The position numbers were made by a program, and so were the translations under genes. Of a stretch of DNA of 64,000 bases, positions 9,823 to 21,035 are shown piece by piece. A model generated the notes under the pieces. It did not search any database and was not told the DNA's origin. It saw only the letters and a program-made list of their open reading frames with translations. Numbering within the stretch: the stretch's first letter is position 1; every line of letters starts with the position of its first letter. Source of the stretch: Nemertoderma westbladi (taxonomy: Eukaryota > Xenacoelomorpha > Nemertodermatida > Nemertodermatidae); NCBI GenBank assembly GCA_032718475.1, contig JAUCBJ010004049.1, positions 1-64,000 on the forward strand, given 5' to 3'.

Positions 9823-12744
9823 ATATAACAATTTCCCAGGTTGCGGATCAGGATGTGATTGTGAGTTGTCTGCTTAGGCGACTGTGTATTACATTAGACG
9901 GCAGTTTGTTTGGTTGATGTAAGTCATTATTGGTTTTTATCCTCCAATCCCATCTGTTTCGTGGAGTCTGTGTGATGCATGTTCGTTACGGCGGCGGCGA
10001 CAGAATCCATATGCTGAGAGGTCAGCCTCCGGGCCGCTCAGTATACGTGCGTATACGTTTATTCCAAACACTCAATCGAAGAAATTATCTTTAGTTTAAA
10101 ATTATTATTAAAAATATGAAGAAATTATCGGGAGGGAGTGGGCCACCACGCTGTTGAACTACAGAACTGTTCTGTAGTTCGCGAGAAATCATAGATAAAT
10201 TGTTACAATTTATCTACGATTTCTCGCGAACTCTTCCAGTTTCTCGAACTCTTACAATTTGCTGTGCGCGATATAGCGCTCTCTAACAGCGGAGGAACTC
10301 AGTCAGTCAGTTGTTTACTTCAGTTGTTCTTCTCACCGGAGCTGATGTTTCCTTTACCAACTTCGATTCTAAGACGCCAAGACCACATTTTTTTTGATAG
10401 CGAAGTCTTATTCAGGGAACGGCAGGTCGTAGAAGAATCGTAATCAGATGTCTCGAAACAGTTGAAAAGTTCAGCATTGGGTATGGGTATTCCGAGTGTG
10501 TTTCGCCAGAGCGAAAGGCAGATTGTAAGTGAATCTCACATTAAAGTAGCGCCAAAAGTGCCTTCAGTGATCGCCTGCGCTTCAACATCGACTATGTACT
10601 ACAGTAGGCCTACTACCAACAAACTGTAAATAAAAAAACTAATACTCAAACTTATACTTAAACTTATACTTAAACTAAAACTCAAGCCCATCTGTTGATG
10701 TGTGGTAGTGGTAGTAGAGGAGAGGCTACTACTGCTGTACTGCATTTGGTAGGCCTAACAGGTTGTTTATTTATTCGAGTTTATTATGACTGTATGTGGT
10801 TGCTTGTCAACGAACAATTGGACAGAATGCACAATACAATGCATAACACATAAGGTGTACGTAGGCCCTACACCTTGATAACACAATACAATGAGTCAAC
10901 CCACCTTTCCTTAAATGTCTTATACGCCAACCATTTAATAGACATCTGGTCTCGCCCAATCAGAGAACAGTAAATAAGCTGCATTTAATTAACCAAATGC
11001 TGTTATGTGGTGTGTAGTAAGAAAAATATTAGCTTGGGAAAGGAATTTATTAGCACGTAATGTAAATATTGTACTTAAATATTATTTGTAACAGCTTCAT
11101 ATTGGATTACTAATTATTTATTATTAATATTATTATTAAAATATGTTTGCAATCAATTTGCACCATTAAATCAAACATATACATTGGCGCAAGTAGTCCC
11201 CATTTATATTTATATCTTGTTGCAATGTTAAATTATCTACTAGGGAAAAGAGCGGGTTGCAGTGATGCGTTATTCTAACCAATACAATAAACTAAAGTCA
11301 TTAGTACAGGTGACAGTTTTAATTTTGGGAGTAATCAGCGCCGATTTTCCACTAGGAGGAGGGATGATTTCTGTCGTCGCGTCGAAAGTCTGCCGTATCT
11401 GAATTATTATGAATTAATTATTTCGTTCTAGAGTAAGTTTAATAATATATACAATGTACAATTAGCCATTGTCAGCTGCCAGCCAACCTTTATACAGTAC
11501 AGGCCACCAGAAAAAGTAGATTTCATCCAATGTGATCACATGTGAACACATTTGTTCAAGTCATCTGATTGGCAGGTTATGGCGAGTTATCTTCTAGATC
11601 ACACAGTAGGAGGCTAACTTGCTGGGACCGACAAAGGCTGTATGTCTGATATCAGGTAGATGAGAGAGCCCCCAGGGCGTAACATTGTGGACATGGGCTG
11701 TATTGGTAGAGAGAGAACTACACACAAGACCACATGGAGGTTAATGGAGTGTATGGGAGTGGAATATGGATGGAGGAGCCTAGACCATTGAATTATTAAT
11801 TTAGTGCAGGGAGATGTCGCGCCATTAGTCTGACACCGAGAGGGCACAGATAAACACCAGAAGATGCCTTAACATCACTAACTATAGGCCTGCCTACTAG
11901 ACACGATTAACCGCACACTATAAAGGTAAACAAAATCCTTATCGCATTTCCAGCTGCAGTGAGTGACAGTTAGCGGCAAACTACAGAGAGTTTCCAGATT
12001 ACTAAGCGTTTCAAAAGTATTCAATTGTATCCTTTGGCGAAAAAATTTTGGTTGTTGCCAATTCAATTATGTTCAATTATGTTCAATTGTCCCGTTCAAC
12101 GACATTACATTACACTGGTACACATTTGATAAAATGTGTTCACAATTGTACAAATCTGCGTTTTCTGGTGGCCTGTACTGTACAATCAAAATATAAACGT
12201 TTTAAAAGAAAATAAATAAAAGTTAAAACAACTATTATTTAACCTGTTGGAAGTGGAATTATCAGCTTCAGAGAGGACCATGTCTGTAAAGAAAACCACG
12301 AAGTTTCTCCGCGGTTCGAGAGCTGATCTTCGAGAGCAATATCGCGCACAGTAAACTGTCACAGAAAATGAAAGAGTTCGCGAGAAATCGTAGAGAAATC
12401 GATCTGTAGTTCACACCAGTGCGGTCAAATCAATCCCTTGCAATAGAATCCAAGTTTGGAATAAAATAATTGATCTTTGTTGCCAATTAATAATATAATA
12501 ATTGACTTTATTGCTTGATATACAAAGACGATATACAATTCGTAGTCATGTAAATTGTTTAATATTTTTGTTTGCAAATCATATTACAGTATACTGTATA
12601 TTTCGCATACCCACCCATTAATTGTTTTATTGAGAAGAATTAATATCTATTTAATTAAAACTGCATGTTTTCTTAATTAAATTAATTAAATTTAATTAAT
12701 TTAATTAATTAAATTATGAATAAATCAATTATAAATTGTTAAAT
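9823..12744. mobile_element. Nested inverted-repeat region between the two dispersed-element arms
   Basis: Two further inverted pairs lie inside: 10,128-10,300 with about 12,310-12,450 (sharing GTTCGCGAGAAATCGTAGA and ATATCGCGCACAG), and 11,465-11,545 with 12,105-12,185 (sharing ACAGTACAGGCCACCAGAAAA and its reverse). A small palindrome lies at 10,168-10,228. 11,223-11,370 resembles 48,785-48,950. No transposase frame is visible. Best read as a non-autonomous foldback-like element with others nested in it. Confidence 0.5.
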
Positions 12745-13220
12745 AGTGACGGTATTGCTACCTTTGTATTTTGAATCTACATATGGAAAATTTAATAATA
12801 TTAAACGTTAAGTGGGTTGATAAGTAATTCTTTGCTTTGATTCTCCTATGCATTCAACTTATGAATCCACTTAAATTATCTTTTAAAATAAAGGGGAAGT
12901 TATGTTTTTGATAATTTTTGAAATTTTGATTTTTGAATAATTTTGCTACTGAAATACATTGAAAAGCTGCGGAACTTATATATTCATACACCTTAATAAC
13001 CGTTATAATAGATGGGGTTGATTTAAAATGATCAGGGTGTTATTTTTGTGAAATTTTTCGTGAAAATAATATGGCTTGTAAGAGTAGCTGACATGTATGT
13101 TACATTTTGTGTTTCAATATATGTATAATTTATATATATGTTTAAAACACAAACCGTCGCAAAATGCTACTTTATTGTTTTATTTAGCGTTATTGACTAA
13201 TACTTATTTGAGAAAGCGGT
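12745..13220 (+). repeat. AT-rich dispersed element, direct copy 1
   Basis: It starts GTGACGGTATTGCTACC and ends around AAACCGTCGCAAAATGCTAC plus about 70 bp. It matches 9345-9822 in inverted orientation and 13,853-14,312 in direct orientation. Confidence 0.85.
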
Positions 13221-13852
13221 TTTGTTGATTCAGGTGAATTAAATACATGCCAGGCATCAGTATAATGTGCAATGGTAAATTGTTCCATACACAGAAGCAT
13301 AAGGGGCGAGTCATGCGTTAGTGTAAGCCTTCAGGGTATGGCTATCAGTAAATTTAATTCATCTCGATGTAGCTCTTCTCTCTTTCAGTTTGTCTTACCT
13401 TTTTTTATTATGGGTAAATTGGATAGCTACTACTGGCGTTCCGTACTTTACGATATCAAGGAAAGCAATTACCTTCTATACACCATTGCCATATCCCCAG
13501 ATTTTCATACTTCAATAATAAATTGGCTGTTTGAGTAAATAAATAATTTGAATATGACTTGAATAATTTAATAGAAAGTAGCGTTGATTTTCTAATAGCA
13601 GTTAGAGATGTAAAACGTTTTATGCTTTAAATTAATAAACAACAATTTAGGAAATTATCATGAAACTGAAAGAAATACCTATTAAATACATAATCTGAAA
13701 ATTTACTTCTGGAAAAATTATAAAATATTAATGTTTCAGAATAATAGCTTGTGTTACATTTTTATGGTTAATATGTTTCCACGGGGAAAAATAATACTAT
13801 TTCTATAAAAAAGTTGTGATAATAAATTGTTAGATTTCGAATAAATCAATTA
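13221..13852. other. AT-rich spacer, no supported gene
   Basis: An 88-codon open frame at 13,272-13,538 has no domain that I recognise and its composition is not distinct from the surroundings. It is left as non-coding. Confidence 0.3.
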
Positions 13853-14312
13853 ATATTTGTTAAATAATGACGGTACTGCTACCTTTGTATTTTGAATCTA
13901 CATATGCAAAATTTAATAACAAGAACCGCTATCTGCATTGATAAATAATTTTTAGCATTGATTCTTCCATATATTAAACATATAAATCCACTTAAATTAT
14001 CTTTTAAAATAAAAGTGTAAGTCATTTTTCGATAATTTTAGAAATTACATTTTTTTAATTATTTTACCATTTAAATACATAGTAAATTAACAAAACTTAA
14101 TATCCGTACAACTTAATATGTCTTCTAAGAGATGCGCTTGTTTTTAAATTTTCAGGATGCCCAATTTCTGTAAATTTTTGTCAGAATAGTACGGCTTGTA
14201 TGAATAGCTGACCCCTATGTTACATTTTGTGTCTCACTATATGTATAATTTATATATATGTTTACAATACAAACCGTCACAAAGTGCTACCTTATTTTCA
14301 AATTATATTTAG
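13853..14312 (+). repeat. AT-rich dispersed element, direct copy 2 (more diverged)
   Basis: It shares GACGGTACTGCTACCTTTG, AAATCCACTTAAATTATC and ACAAACCGTCACAAAGTGCTACC with the other copies, in the same order and spacing. It is less similar than the two copies at 9.3 and 12.7 kb are to each other. Confidence 0.8.
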
Positions 14313-15760
14313 CATATGGGACTATGATGTAAGTCACTCTTCTATAACGTTTAGTAAGCATAAAATCCTTGTGCGATGTCCGCCTATCTGTCTAATTCAA
14401 TGTTTCAACATCAATATTACAGCAATTATTTCTTTTATCTGTGCTCATGGATGAGAAAGATGTTCGGTAGATGACCCCCGCATCCGCAAAATGAAAGCAT
14501 CCTTAAAGCTCTTTAAATTGCAGCTTTTCCGTGCAGCTGTGGAGGAAATTACAACTAGTAATTTTGCGGCTCTATGGCAATCCTTGCTGGGCTCTTGCAG
14601 ATTTACAGATGCTCCTCTTAGATATTGTAGCTGAAAACAGAACCTTGAATTGGAAAAAAAAATGCAGTACCAAACCAAATACTACATCATTTTGAATATG
14701 CCACGCAACCCGCAATAGTAAATACGGTCCATTTTCATGAAATTTCACTCTCTCTTTGGCACAAATTAATCCTAAATTAATGTAATTATTAATTAATACA
14801 TAGATATTTTTATGAGAACCGATATTAATTGACTGTTTTCATTATACCTGTATTATAAAGTAGCACTTTACTTAGTCCTTTTCCAAGTGATCCAGAGATC
14901 GATAGTGGTAAAGTACATACAGTAGGCCTACATATAACAACTAGGTATAATTAGTCAGAAACTACATGAGTTACTTAGCGAGGTAACCAAATGGTAAAGC
15001 CATGTAAAAGAAGATTCAGGTTTAGGTTCAGTTTCATTGTAAAGCTCCCTAGCAATGTATCGTCTCTCTTGAATTTACAAATATATTATATTAGGCCAGT
15101 GCTACTCTTGTGCTACTGTACAAGTAGTGCTATATAACAACAACAATTCATTGTTAACACTAACGGCGCTAAGTAAAGTTAAAATTTTTATTACTTAAAT
15201 GAAGTAAAAGTAAATTAATTTAAAAATTCGACAATGAAACTACACACTGTGTAATCTACCTGTTTAGTGTTTATATCGTCGGTGATATGGCGAACAGCCA
15301 AAGTGCCATTTTGGCTAAAATGAGGTTTTAACTGAAATTTGTACTAGAGTACCTTAGGGAGGTGTGATATAAACGCCAAAGTGATACTCACATCCACTGC
15401 TTCAGAAAAGAGATGTGTCTTAGCCAAAGTGAGAATTGCAAATTAAGAGTAGGAGTTGTGGTAAAAACGCCAATCGCTTCTGTCATGTTACTGTACAAGT
15501 GTATTTTTTGCTAAGAAAGCCCAAACTTGGTATGGCAAAAAAGCCAAAGCGATGACTTAACATAGTTTGCCAGTGTAGGCCTATATTCCGGCTGTAGTCC
15601 GGAGAATAAATGGTTGGCTAAACTTTCAGTTTGTATTGAAATTCATTATAAAACATCATACTGGCTGCTACAATTCCATTGTAGCATTTAGCTCGTGTTC
15701 CTGTAGCTATTATTAGTTTGTTTGTTGGTGGCTGAATGCCTGGGTTTGTGGCTAGTTTGT
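14313..15760. other. Non-coding stretch, one unassigned short open segment
   Basis: Plus-strand 14,472-14,630 stays open (RKMKASLKLFKLQLFRAAV and on) but has no splice sites or homology that I can name. The remainder is AT-rich, with several TAGGCCTAC motifs. Short phrases around 'GCCAAAGTG' recur loosely at 15,297-15,545. Confidence 0.25.
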
Positions 15761-16410
15761 AACATGGTGCGTAACTAGAGAAACATGGTGTAACTAGAAA
15801 AACATGGTGTAACTAAAGAAACATGGTGTAACTAGAGAAACATGGTGTAACTAGAGAAACATGGTGTAACTAGAGAAACATGGTGTAACTAGAGAAACAT
15901 GGTGTAACTAGAGAAACATGGTGTAACTACAGAAACATGGTGTAACTAGAGAAACATTATGTTACTAGAGAAACATGGTGTAACTAGAGAAACATGGTGT
16001 AACTAGAGAAACATGGTGTAACTAGAGAAACATGGTGTAACTAAAGAAACATGGTGTAACTAGAGAAACATGGTGAAACTAGTGCAACATGGTGAAACTA
16101 GTGTAAAATTGTGTAACCAGTGTAAAATGGTGTAACTAGTGTAAAATGGTGTAACTAGTGTAACATGGTGTAACTAGTGTAACATGGTGTAACTAGTGTA
16201 ACATGGTGTAACTAGTGTAAAATGGTGTAACTAGAGAAACATGGTGAAACTAGTGCAACATGGTGTAACTAGTGTAAAATGGTGTAACCAGTGTAAAATG
16301 GTGTAACTAGTGTAAAATGGTGTAACTAGTGTAAAATGGTGTATCTAGTGTAACATGGTGTAACTAGTGTAACATGGTGTAACTAGTGTAAAATGGTGTA
16401 ACTAGTGCAA
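15761..16410. repeat. 19-bp minisatellite, about 34 copies, two subtypes
   Basis: The unit is CATGGTGTAACTAGAGAAA in the left half (to about 16,078) and CATGGTGTAACTAGTGTAA in the right half. A block with AGAGAAACATGGTGAAACTAGTGCAAC occurs twice (about 16,060 and 16,228), suggesting that a ~170-bp segment was itself duplicated. Confidence 0.95.
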
Positions 16411-17155
16411 TAAAAAAAGAATTAGTGTATGAAAAAAGAATTATTTTCTGAAATATCATCTTCATGCTGCAATTTTTGCAAAAATTAAACACAAAAATGT
16501 GATTATCTCGAAATTATATTTTTGCACCTTAGTTAATTTTCCATATCACAGCACCGACGATATTATTGCACTCTTCACTATGAAATCCTCGTTTCACTTG
16601 GATTTTAAAACAACTTCCACTTGAATTTATTTCTAGATTACTCTACATGAAATAAAAATGTTAATTAAAAGGTCAGTTTCTTCAAGCACTACTTCTTACA
16701 ATACAGCTCATAGATTCGGAATAAATACTTTGCAGCTATTTGTAATATTCCTAGTAATTTAAGGGACAAGCTTGTTTTAAATTAATCAGAAACAATATTT
16801 TTGGAAAATTTTGCACAAAATTCCGTACGCAAGTAGCTTGTTTTAGTTGTTTTCATGTAATAATTCAAATTGCCAGAATACAAACCGTCAAAAAAAGCTA
16901 CGCAACATTTGGGCTTGTATACCTGTTAGTTAGTTACTTAATTACTCGATTATATGAATACTAATTAGCTTTATTATCCAGCTTGTATAACCATATCGAA
17001 ATTTAATTGTTTTGCGTTATTGTATCACGCTAAATGGGCTTATCAACTAGCTTGTCAGATTATGGTAGCATTGTAGCCACTTTGTCACCATTGCTACCTA
17101 AGTAGCAAGGGTGCCACTCATGGTAGCTGAACCGACAGTTTCATATTCTGCATAG
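16411..17155. other. AT-rich stretch with a partial dispersed-repeat end
   Basis: ATACAAACCGTCAAAAAAAGCTACG near 16,879 resembles the end of the GACGGT-type element. No gene is visible. Confidence 0.3.
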
Positions 17156-17203
17156 GTAGCAAGGACGCCAGTCCCTTTTTAGTGAGAATGGCGTCCTTGC
17201 TAC
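17156..17203. repeat. 15-bp perfect stem hairpin
   Basis: GTAGCAAGGACGCCA at 17,156-17,170 is exactly complementary to 17,189-17,203, with an 18-base loop. It lies just left of the (AT)n tract (17,215-17,235) and the Penelope-like element. Confidence 0.7.
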
Positions 17204-17296
17204 GTTTTGTGTCCATATATATATATATATATATAGTCAAGTGTAGAACGAAAATAATAATAATAATAGACAGACCAATATCAAGCAATATTGGTC

Positions 17297-18280
17297 ACGT
17301 ACATCAGTATTTGCATAGGACTTCGTCTCACCCACCGTCTCAGATCAAGTATGTACCGTATGGTGTAGCTTTAAGGTTACGACGAAACTGTAGCAGGGAT
17401 GTTGATCTCAAGAAGCACTTTATCACTTTTGGAGCAGCTTTTGTAGCACGAGCTTGGAATCTTGATGATGTTTGCAAACAGTTCGCAAAGGCAGCGGATC
17501 TATCACATAAAGAGAGTCGAAAGGCAAGAATAAAGACACATATTGATAATAAAGTTATTTATTATGTAGCTAACCACGAACCAACACTTCCAGATTTACA
17601 TTTGCTAATAAAAAAGTCAAAACATATTCTAAAAAATGACATTTTAACAAAAGAGTTTTCAAATAGTTTTAAATTTAATGTAGTTCACAGACGCGCACCA
17701 ACTTTACAGAGACTACTAGCACCTTCCACATACAAAGAACCTCTGACCACACTAGGAACAGGACTCAACAGTTTATCAGATGGGGGCGCCTTTCCTTGCA
17801 ACAACTGCGTTTATTGTGACAAAATTGAACCAATGGAATTTGTTTCTTCAAAATCGGTGGACCGGCGGAGAAGAATCCCTATAACAGAAAATTTGAACTG
17901 CAAGAGTACTAATGTAATCTACCTTGTATCATGTTCTAGATGTAATAAACAAGCGGTGGGTTCTGCAATTAATTTTAAAGCTAGAATTGCTAATTATAAA
18001 ACACAGATTAAAAACAAAAAGAAGCAGACATGTAAGGTTGATCAACATTTTACAAGCAACGGACATTCATGGGAAGATTTTCATATAACACCAATAGATA
18101 GTATTAAGGGATACAAGGGAAAAGAACTCAAAATCCAAATGAGAAAGAGGGAGGGTTACTACCAGTGCACACTGCAGACCTTAGAACCATACGGAATAAA
18201 CACAATTAATGAAGCAACCGCAAATTTACATGGCTACACAGGTTTTCTTCAAGAAGATTAAAACTTTATATTATATTTTA
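17297..18280 (+). pseudogene. 5' pseudo-LTR copy of the Penelope-like C-terminal region
   Basis: This is the upstream copy of the 984-bp direct repeat. It encodes the region from VHQYLHRTSSHPP to the end (GFLQED, stop at 18,259-18,261), including the GIY-YIG nuclease domain but no reverse transcriptase core. The open frame extends left into the (AT)n tract only by chance. It is expected to be a structural repeat rather than a separate gene. The last bases (ATTATATTTTAAACAG) provide an acceptor-like AG directly before the main ORF. Confidence 0.8.
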
Positions 18281-18284
18281 AACA

Positions 18285-20315
18285 GATTTATTTAATCCCA
18301 AACTGAGGAATAAATGTAATGACAATTTGAACCCAGACGAACGTGCAGCAATGAAAAACATAAAGGCAGACAACGATTTTGTGTTGCGCCTTCAAGATAA
18401 AGGTTCAAAAAGATTTGTTGCAACTGAACGACAAATTTACAAAGACGGTATTAATAACTACCTTGGTGAAACAGCCCAATTTACACAGCATGGGAAGGTA
18501 AACCCTACAGTAGAGTATACAAAACGAATAGCGGCATTTGTTAACAAATGGAAACATATTGAAGTTATTAAAGTCAACAGAGAATGGCTTGTTAATAAGC
18601 GTGCGAAAGCTGGAGTTTGTTTCGCTAATATAAAAACCCACAAACCCAATTGGCCACTTAGAAATATTTTATCATCTTGTTCAACTGCTTCACAAAATTT
18701 GAGTATCTTAATTGAAAATTTTCTTAAGCCATTTGCAACAAAGCATCCAGCCTACATTAAAAACACATTACACCTTTTAGAGAAAATAGATAACTATAAT
18801 ATAAAGTATGCTCCACTTCCATCAACGGCCCAATTTGCTTGTTTGGATATTGCAAATTTCTTCCCTAGTGTAGATAATAAAGATGGACTTGACAGCGTCA
18901 AAGAATTACTTGACCTTTATCCAGAACTCCTACCAGATAACGCACCACCAAAAGATTGTATCCTAGAAGGTCTTAAATTATGTCTAGAAATTAATAACTG
19001 TACTTTTGACAATAAACATTACACACAGTGTTCAGGATCAGCAATGGGTCCCAGTTACTCTTGTTCTTACACTGATGCCTATGGAGCTCGCAAAATAGAC
19101 ACCATTGCAGATCAATCTGATAATTCCCCAGATGAATTTGGAAGATATAGGGATGACATTTTAGTTTTATATTTACATGATATAGATTTAAAATTAAAAC
19201 AATTAGTTGAGGATTTAAATGATCAAGTAAAGCCAGGACAAATTAAATTCGTTACTGAACAGATGGGGAGAGAAGTTAATTTTTTGGACCTAAAAATTTT
19301 CATCGACGCCCATGGAACCATTCAAACAGATATTTTTTTCAAACCTATGGACGTACATCAGTATTTGCATAGGACTTCGTCTCACCCACCGTCTCAGATC
19401 AAGTATGTACCGTATGGTGTAGCTTTAAGGTTACGACGAAACTGTAGCAGGGATGTTGATCTCAAGAAGCACTTTATCACTTTTGGAGCAGCTTTTGTAG
19501 CACGAGCTTGGAATCTTGATGATGTTTGCAAACAGTTCGCAAAGGCAGCGGATCTATCACATAAAGAGAGTCGAAAGGCGAGAATAAAGACACATATTGA
19601 TAATAAAGTTATTTATTATGTAGCTAACCACGAACCAACACTTCCAGATTTACATTTGCTAATAAAAAAGTCAAAACATATTCTAAAAAATGACATTTTA
19701 ACAAAAGAGTTTTCAAATAGTTTTAAATTTAATGTAGTTCACAGACGCGCACCAACTTTACAGAGACTACTAGCACCTTCCACATACAAAGAACCTCTGA
19801 CCACACTAGGAACAGGACTCAACAGTTTATCAGATGGGGGCGCCTTTCCTTGCAACAACTGCGTTTATTGTGACAAAATTGAACCAATGGAATTTGTTTC
19901 TTCAAAATCGGTGGACCGGCGGAGAAGAATCCCTATAACAGAAAATTTGAACTGCAAGAGTACTAATGTAATCTACCTTGTATCATGTTCTAGATGTAAT
20001 AAACAAGCGGTGGGTTCTGCAATTAATTTTAAAGCTAGAATTGCTAATTATAAAACACAGATTAAAAACAAAAAGAAGCAGACATGTAAGGTTGATCAAC
20101 ATTTTACAAGCAACGGACATTCATGGGAAGATTTTCATATAACACCAATAGATAGTATTAAGGGATACAAGGGAAAAGAACTCAAAATCCAAATGAGAAA
20201 GAGGGAGGGTTACTACCAGTGCACACTGCAGACCTTAGAACCATACGGAATAAACACAATTAATGAAGCAACCGCAAATTTACATGGCTACACAGGTTTT
20301 CTTCAAGAAGATTAA
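18285..20315 (+). CDS. Penelope-like reverse transcriptase with GIY-YIG endonuclease
   Basis: The frame is open from an acceptor-like AG at 18,284; the first ATG is at 18,351, and coding similarity already starts at NLNPDERAAMKNIKADNDF. Numbering from 18,327: the KTHKP motif is at 103-107, motif A (CLDIANFFPSVD) at 172-183, the GSAMGPS block at 237-243, and RYRDDILVLY at 273-282 with the two catalytic Asp. The C-terminal domain has NVIYLVSC at 547 and NFKARIANYK near 567-576, which matches GIY-YIG nucleases. The usual second Tyr of the QYVGS motif is Ala (QAVGSA, residue 561), which may weaken cleavage. Families of this class copy RNA into DNA primed at nicks made by the nuclease. About 100 or more N-terminal residues seem to be missing. 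Confidence 0.9.
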   Translation, partial: DLFNPKLRNKCNDNLNPDERAAMKNIKADNDFVLRLQDKGSKRFVATERQIYKDGINNYLGETAQFTQHGKVNPTVEYTKRIAAFVNKWKHIEVIKVNREWLVNKRAKAGVCFANIKTHKPNWPLRNILSSCSTASQNLSILIENFLKPFATKHPAYIKNTLHLLEKIDNYNIKYAPLPSTAQFACLDIANFFPSVDNKDGLDSVKELLDLYPELLPDNAPPKDCILEGLKLCLEINNCTFDNKHYTQCSGSAMGPSYSCSYTDAYGARKIDTIADQSDNSPDEFGRYRDDILVLYLHDIDLKLKQLVEDLNDQVKPGQIKFVTEQMGREVNFLDLKIFIDAHGTIQTDIFFKPMDVHQYLHRTSSHPPSQIKYVPYGVALRLRRNCSRDVDLKKHFITFGAAFVARAWNLDDVCKQFAKAADLSHKESRKARIKTHIDNKVIYYVANHEPTLPDLHLLIKKSKHILKNDILTKEFSNSFKFNVVHRRAPTLQRLLAPSTYKEPLTTLGTGLNSLSDGGAFPCNNCVYCDKIEPMEFVSSKSVDRRRRIPITENLNCKSTNVIYLVSCSRCNKQAVGSAINFKARIANYKTQIKNKKKQTCKVDQHFTSNGHSWEDFHITPIDSIKGYKGKELKIQMRKREGYYQCTLQTLEPYGINTINEATANLHGYTGFLQED

Positions 20316-20394
20316 AACTTTATATTATATTTTATATTGCTTGATATTGGTCTGTCTATTATTATTATTATTTTCGTTCTACACTTGACTATAT

Positions 20395-20448
20395 TTGAGA
20401 GACCGGATCATGCTGAACATGGTTGTTTGAAAAAGCGTTCCTACTTGA

Positions 20449-20485
<37 letters not shown>

Positions 20486-21032
20486 GTTTATGACTATATT
20501 CAGATTCACAATAATTGAAATAGGCATACTGAGTAGGCCTACACCTACAGGTATAGTAAAGCCCTACATTAAAAAAACATGAAATGAAGGGTACCCGGTA
20601 CAGGTAGGCTTATGTAACAACCCCTATTTTTCAATTTCAATTTCAATTTCAATTTAGTTTAATTTCCATTATAAAATATTAATTATTGCATAAGTGCACA
20701 ATACAATTAATAATTAACACATTTTTGTTGAAAATGGTAGGTTGCGGCAGATAGCTAAAGAAGCTAGTGTTTGCCGCGGACCTAGAGAGGGGGGGGGGGG
20801 GGGGGGGTGGTGGGTGTAGGTGAGTGGACGACTGTCGGGGGGAGGGGGGGATAGAAGGTAGCAAGGTAACGACATGCCAATTACTTTTATACTGTAGTTA
20901 TAGAAATAACTGATCCATTGTGTTGGACAAAGGGAGGATGCAAACACCGGCGTTGGTTCTAAAAACAGTGATGATCGTGAGTGGCCCAGAACCCGAGTTT
21001 ATTGTAAGCCAATCAGCTATCAGACCACAGTG
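20395..21032. other. Simple repeats and G-rich tract, no gene
   Basis: This holds a (TA)n tract at 20,455-20,484, a TTTCAA repeat at about 20,630-20,656, a run of 19 G at 20,789-20,807 and a GGGGGGAGGGGGGG tract near 20,838. The open minus frames here are proline-rich shadows of the G tract. Confidence 0.6.
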
Positions 21033-21035
21033 CTA

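Larger units (their letters stand above)
17231..20394 (+). mobile_element. Penelope-like retroelement with 984-bp direct repeats and 61-bp inverted ends
   Basis: A direct repeat of 984 bp occupies 17,297-18,280 and 19,351-20,334; reading the two side by side I found only one difference (A/G at about 17,540 and 19,594). It carries the C-terminal half of the protein and acts as a pseudo-LTR, as known for this class. Outside it, 17,231-17,291 and 20,334-20,394 are perfect 61-bp inverted repeats. The near-identity points to a recent insertion. The protein start is missing, so the copy is probably 5'-truncated or spliced. Confidence 0.9.

Noticed and set aside
14445-14678. 77-codon minus ORF and overlapping plus open segment
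   Set aside because: Neither has homology that I recognise or convincing splice sites.
15761-16410. CRISPR-like array
   Set aside because: The units are contiguous 19-bp repeats without unique spacers, in eukaryotic DNA.
20679-20947. Pro-rich ORFs
   Set aside because: They arise from G19 and G-rich runs on the opposite strand.
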